Positions 4,685 to 6,597 of a stretch of 6,597 nucleotides of DNA are shown here, one piece after another; position 1 is the stretch's first letter; each line of letters begins with the position of its first letter. The notes beneath the pieces are model-generated. The model was not told where the DNA came from and searched no databases. It was given only the letters and a program-made list of their open reading frames with translations. A program made the position numbers and the translations under genes. The stretch is from Tannerellaceae bacterium (GTDB lineage: Bacteria > Bacteroidota > Bacteroidia > Bacteroidales > Tannerellaceae): contig JAIRYL010000157.1 of assembly GCA_031267775.1 (NCBI GenBank), forward strand, positions 1 to 6,597. Direction: 5' to 3'.

Positions 4685-6358
4685 ATGAAACGGCAGATTG
4701 ATTTTAAACCGAAGCTTTTTAACATACTAAAAAACGACTCGAAAGAAAAATTCCTGAACGACCTCATGGCAGGTATCATCGTGGGTATTGTAGCGCTTCC
4801 TTTGGCCATTGCTTTTGGCATCGCTTCAGGCGTAAGCCCCGAAAAAGGATTAATTACGGCAATTATTGGAGGTTTTATTGTTTCTTTCCTTGGGGGGAGT
4901 AATGTGCAGATTGGCGGGCCTACGGGAGCATTTATTGTAATTGTTTATGGAATTATCCGGAATTATGGTGTGGAAGGCCTTGCCATTGCTACGGTTATGG
5001 CTGGCATTATGCTGGTTATTATGGGGGTGTTGAGACTTGGTACGATTATAAAGTTTATACCCTATCCCATTGTAGTAGGATTTACCAGCGGTATTGCTCT
5101 TACTATTTTTACTACGCAAATGAAAGACCTGTTCGGCCTTTCGATAGACGAGGTTCCGGCTGATTTTATTTCTAAATGGATTGTCTTCTTTAGCCATTTC
5201 CATACGTTAAGTCTCGGCCCCTTGCTTATCGGGCTGGCAAGTATTCTGATTATCGTCTATACTCCCAGATTATCAAAAAAAATACCGGGTTCGCTTATCT
5301 CTATTATATGTCTGACCGTTATTGCGTACGCAGTGAAGCATTACTTTGGTATTGATACGATTGAAACGATAGGAGACCGTTTTATCATCAATGCTTCACT
5401 GCCGGAACCGGAAGGGATTTCATTTAATATCGAAACTATTAATAAGCTATGGCCTGCCGCATTTACCATTGCTATGCTGGGAGCTATCGAGTCTTTGCTC
5501 TCGGCCACTGTAGCCGATGGCGTAACCGGAGATAAGCACAATTCAAATACGGAATTAATAGCGCAAGGCGCTGCGAATATGATAGTCCCTGTTTTTGGAG
5601 GAATTCCCGTTACCGGCGCTATAGCCCGGACGATGACCAATATAAATAACGGCGGACGCACGCCGGTTGCCGGTATTGTTCACGCCATTGTTCTTTTGCT
5701 GATATTACTGTTTTTAGGCCCGCTTACCAAACACATTCCTATGGCTTGTCTGGCCGGCGTTTTGATTGTGGTTTCTTATAATATGAGCGAATGGCGTACG
5801 TTCCGGTCGCTTCTGAAAGGCCCTAAAAGCGATATATCCGTATTATTGGCTACCTTTTTCCTTACCGTCATTTTTGATCTTACGATTGCTATCGAAATAG
5901 GGCTTCTTATGGCGATGTTCCTGTTTATGCGCCGCGTTATGGAAACTACGCGCGTATCTGTCATACGCGATGTTATCAACCTGAATAGCGATAGCGAAAA
6001 CCAGCGCGACGATGAAAATCTTGTCATCCCGCAAGGGGTTGAAGTATACGAGATAGACGGCCCTTTCTTTTTTGGGATAGCCAATAAATTTGACGGCGTG
6101 ATGCAAACGTTGGGCGACAAGCCCAACGTACGTATCATACGGATGCGAAAAGTTCCTTTTATAGATTCTACCGGCCTGCACAATTTAGAAAGCCTGTTGC
6201 GTCTTTCCCAAGCGGAAAACATCCAATTAATCCTTTCCGGCGTTAATGACGATGTGCATAACCTGTTGAAAAAAGGAGGTTTCGACCAAAAGATAGGCCC
6301 CGACAATATATGCAGCAACATCAACATAGCTTTAGAAAAAGCAGGAAAAATAAGGTAG
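4685..6358 (+). CDS. SulP-family inorganic anion transporter with C-terminal STAS domain
   Basis: This inner-membrane carrier of the SulP/SLC26 family (557 aa, usual for bacterial members) transports an anion such as sulfate, bicarbonate or a dicarboxylate; sequence alone does not settle which. Residues ~25-415 are membrane-spanning, consistent with the 7+7 inverted-repeat fold. Family signatures are ALPLAIAFGIASGVSPEKGL (38-57), VQIGGPTGAF (74-83), AIESLLSATVADGVTGDKH (267-285, with the conserved Glu269), and GGIPVTGAIARTMTNINNGG (305-324). Residues ~440-557 are a cytoplasmic STAS domain with the typical VPFIDSTGLHNLE motif (490-502). In anti-sigma antagonists the Ser of DSTG is phosphorylated. 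The start ATG follows an exact -7 box and an AT-rich leader. It is divergent from rubrerythrin and convergent with the YraN gene, 47 bp away. No strong terminator is seen downstream. Confidence 0.95.
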   Translation: MKRQIDFKPKLFNILKNDSKEKFLNDLMAGIIVGIVALPLAIAFGIASGVSPEKGLITAIIGGFIVSFLGGSNVQIGGPTGAFIVIVYGIIRNYGVEGLAIATVMAGIMLVIMGVLRLGTIIKFIPYPIVVGFTSGIALTIFTTQMKDLFGLSIDEVPADFISKWIVFFSHFHTLSLGPLLIGLASILIIVYTPRLSKKIPGSLISIICLTVIAYAVKHYFGIDTIETIGDRFIINASLPEPEGISFNIETINKLWPAAFTIAMLGAIESLLSATVADGVTGDKHNSNTELIAQGAANMIVPVFGGIPVTGAIARTMTNINNGGRTPVAGIVHAIVLLLILLFLGPLTKHIPMACLAGVLIVVSYNMSEWRTFRSLLKGPKSDISVLLATFFLTVIFDLTIAIEIGLLMAMFLFMRRVMETTRVSVIRDVINLNSDSENQRDDENLVIPQGVEVYEIDGPFFFGIANKFDGVMQTLGDKPNVRIIRMRKVPFIDSTGLHNLESLLRLSQAENIQLILSGVNDDVHNLLKKGGFDQKIGPDNICSNINIALEKAGKIR

Positions 6359-6405
6359 GGGGGCGCCTGATGCGTATACGCCCTTGCCGAAATCCATTTT
6401 TGCGT

Positions 6406-6597
6406 TTATCTTCTTTGAAGGGGAGCATAAAAAGCGTCTTCGAGATGTTCCAATTCATATCCCGCGTTACTTTTTATCAACGTAATAATATCAAACCTGA
6501 CAGACAGATTCAATCTGAAATAACGGGCATATACGTCTGCTGCCGCTACGATTCGTTCTATTTTGTTTCTATCCACCGCTTTTTCGGGCGAAACAAG
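6406..6597 (-). CDS. yraN: YraN / UPF0102 family protein, C-terminal part (cut by window edge)
   Basis: The minus strand encodes 63 residues ending in a TAA at 6408-6406, open to the window edge. The sequence reads LVSPEKAVDRNKIERIVAAA, then DVYARYF, LSVRFDIITLI, and YELEHLEDAFYAPLQRR. This is the C-terminal half of the UPF0102 (YraN) family of small (~120 aa) endonuclease-fold proteins. VxxxKxxRI..AA..Y and VRFD are the family hallmarks. The N-terminal half with the nuclease-like acidic residues lies outside the window. The family's cellular role is not well defined; a link to DNA processing or repair is inferred from the restriction-endonuclease-like fold. It converges on the SulP gene. It is too short here to have an internal start considered. 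Confidence 0.88.
   Translation of the reverse strand, partial: LVSPEKAVDRNKIERIVAAADVYARYFRLNLSVRFDIITLIKSNAGYELEHLEDAFYAPLQRR

Noticed and set aside
6361..6384. Possible terminator between the convergent SulP and YraN genes (GGGCG...CGCCC, with the palindrome GCGTATACGC at 6372-6381)
   Set aside because: The stem is only five GC pairs with a long loop, and neither strand has an immediately adjacent U-tract. The short palindrome alone is not enough to call a site.

Overview
The window looks like a Bacteroidales chromosome, perhaps Parabacteroides or a relative (genus not certain). Four things point there: -7 promoter boxes of the Bacteroides form TAnnTTTG upstream of four genes, weak or absent Shine-Dalgarno sequences, a lipoprotein with an acidic Bacteroidetes-type surface-export tether, and remnants of gene families typical of Bacteroides mobile DNA.

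The left third (1-2160) is accessory-like. It opens with a degenerate array of about 21-bp units, each carrying an A-tract (1-195). Next come a 28-codon ORF and a GC-rich non-coding repeat island (393-605) with a heptamer microsatellite, a perfect hairpin and duplicated motifs. A 22-codon ORF and then a 243-aa lipoprotein gene with its own promoter follow. The lipoprotein stop overlaps the start of a chimeric ORF that joins a piece of a RhuM-Fic type protein to a piece of a GNAT acetyltransferase. On the opposite strand lies a decayed piece that resembles Bacteroides VirE/BT4734-associated proteins. This stretch reads as a graveyard of recombined mobile-element genes.

The right two thirds (2160-6597) are ordinary housekeeping sequence. 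Class I fumarate hydratase and rubrerythrin lie in tandem on the minus strand. Each has its own -7 box and its own intrinsic terminator. The fumarase is an oxygen- and superoxide-sensitive 4Fe-4S enzyme, and rubrerythrin is a peroxide-scavenging diiron protein, so the pairing makes sense in an anaerobe. A SulP-family anion transporter with a STAS domain is divergently transcribed from rubrerythrin, and the two promoters share a short intergenic region. The SulP gene converges on the 3' end of a YraN (UPF0102) gene that is cut by the window edge.

I see no convincing complete new system. The most unusual items are the phased A-tract array, the RhuM-Fic/GNAT chimera and the composite GC-rich repeat.
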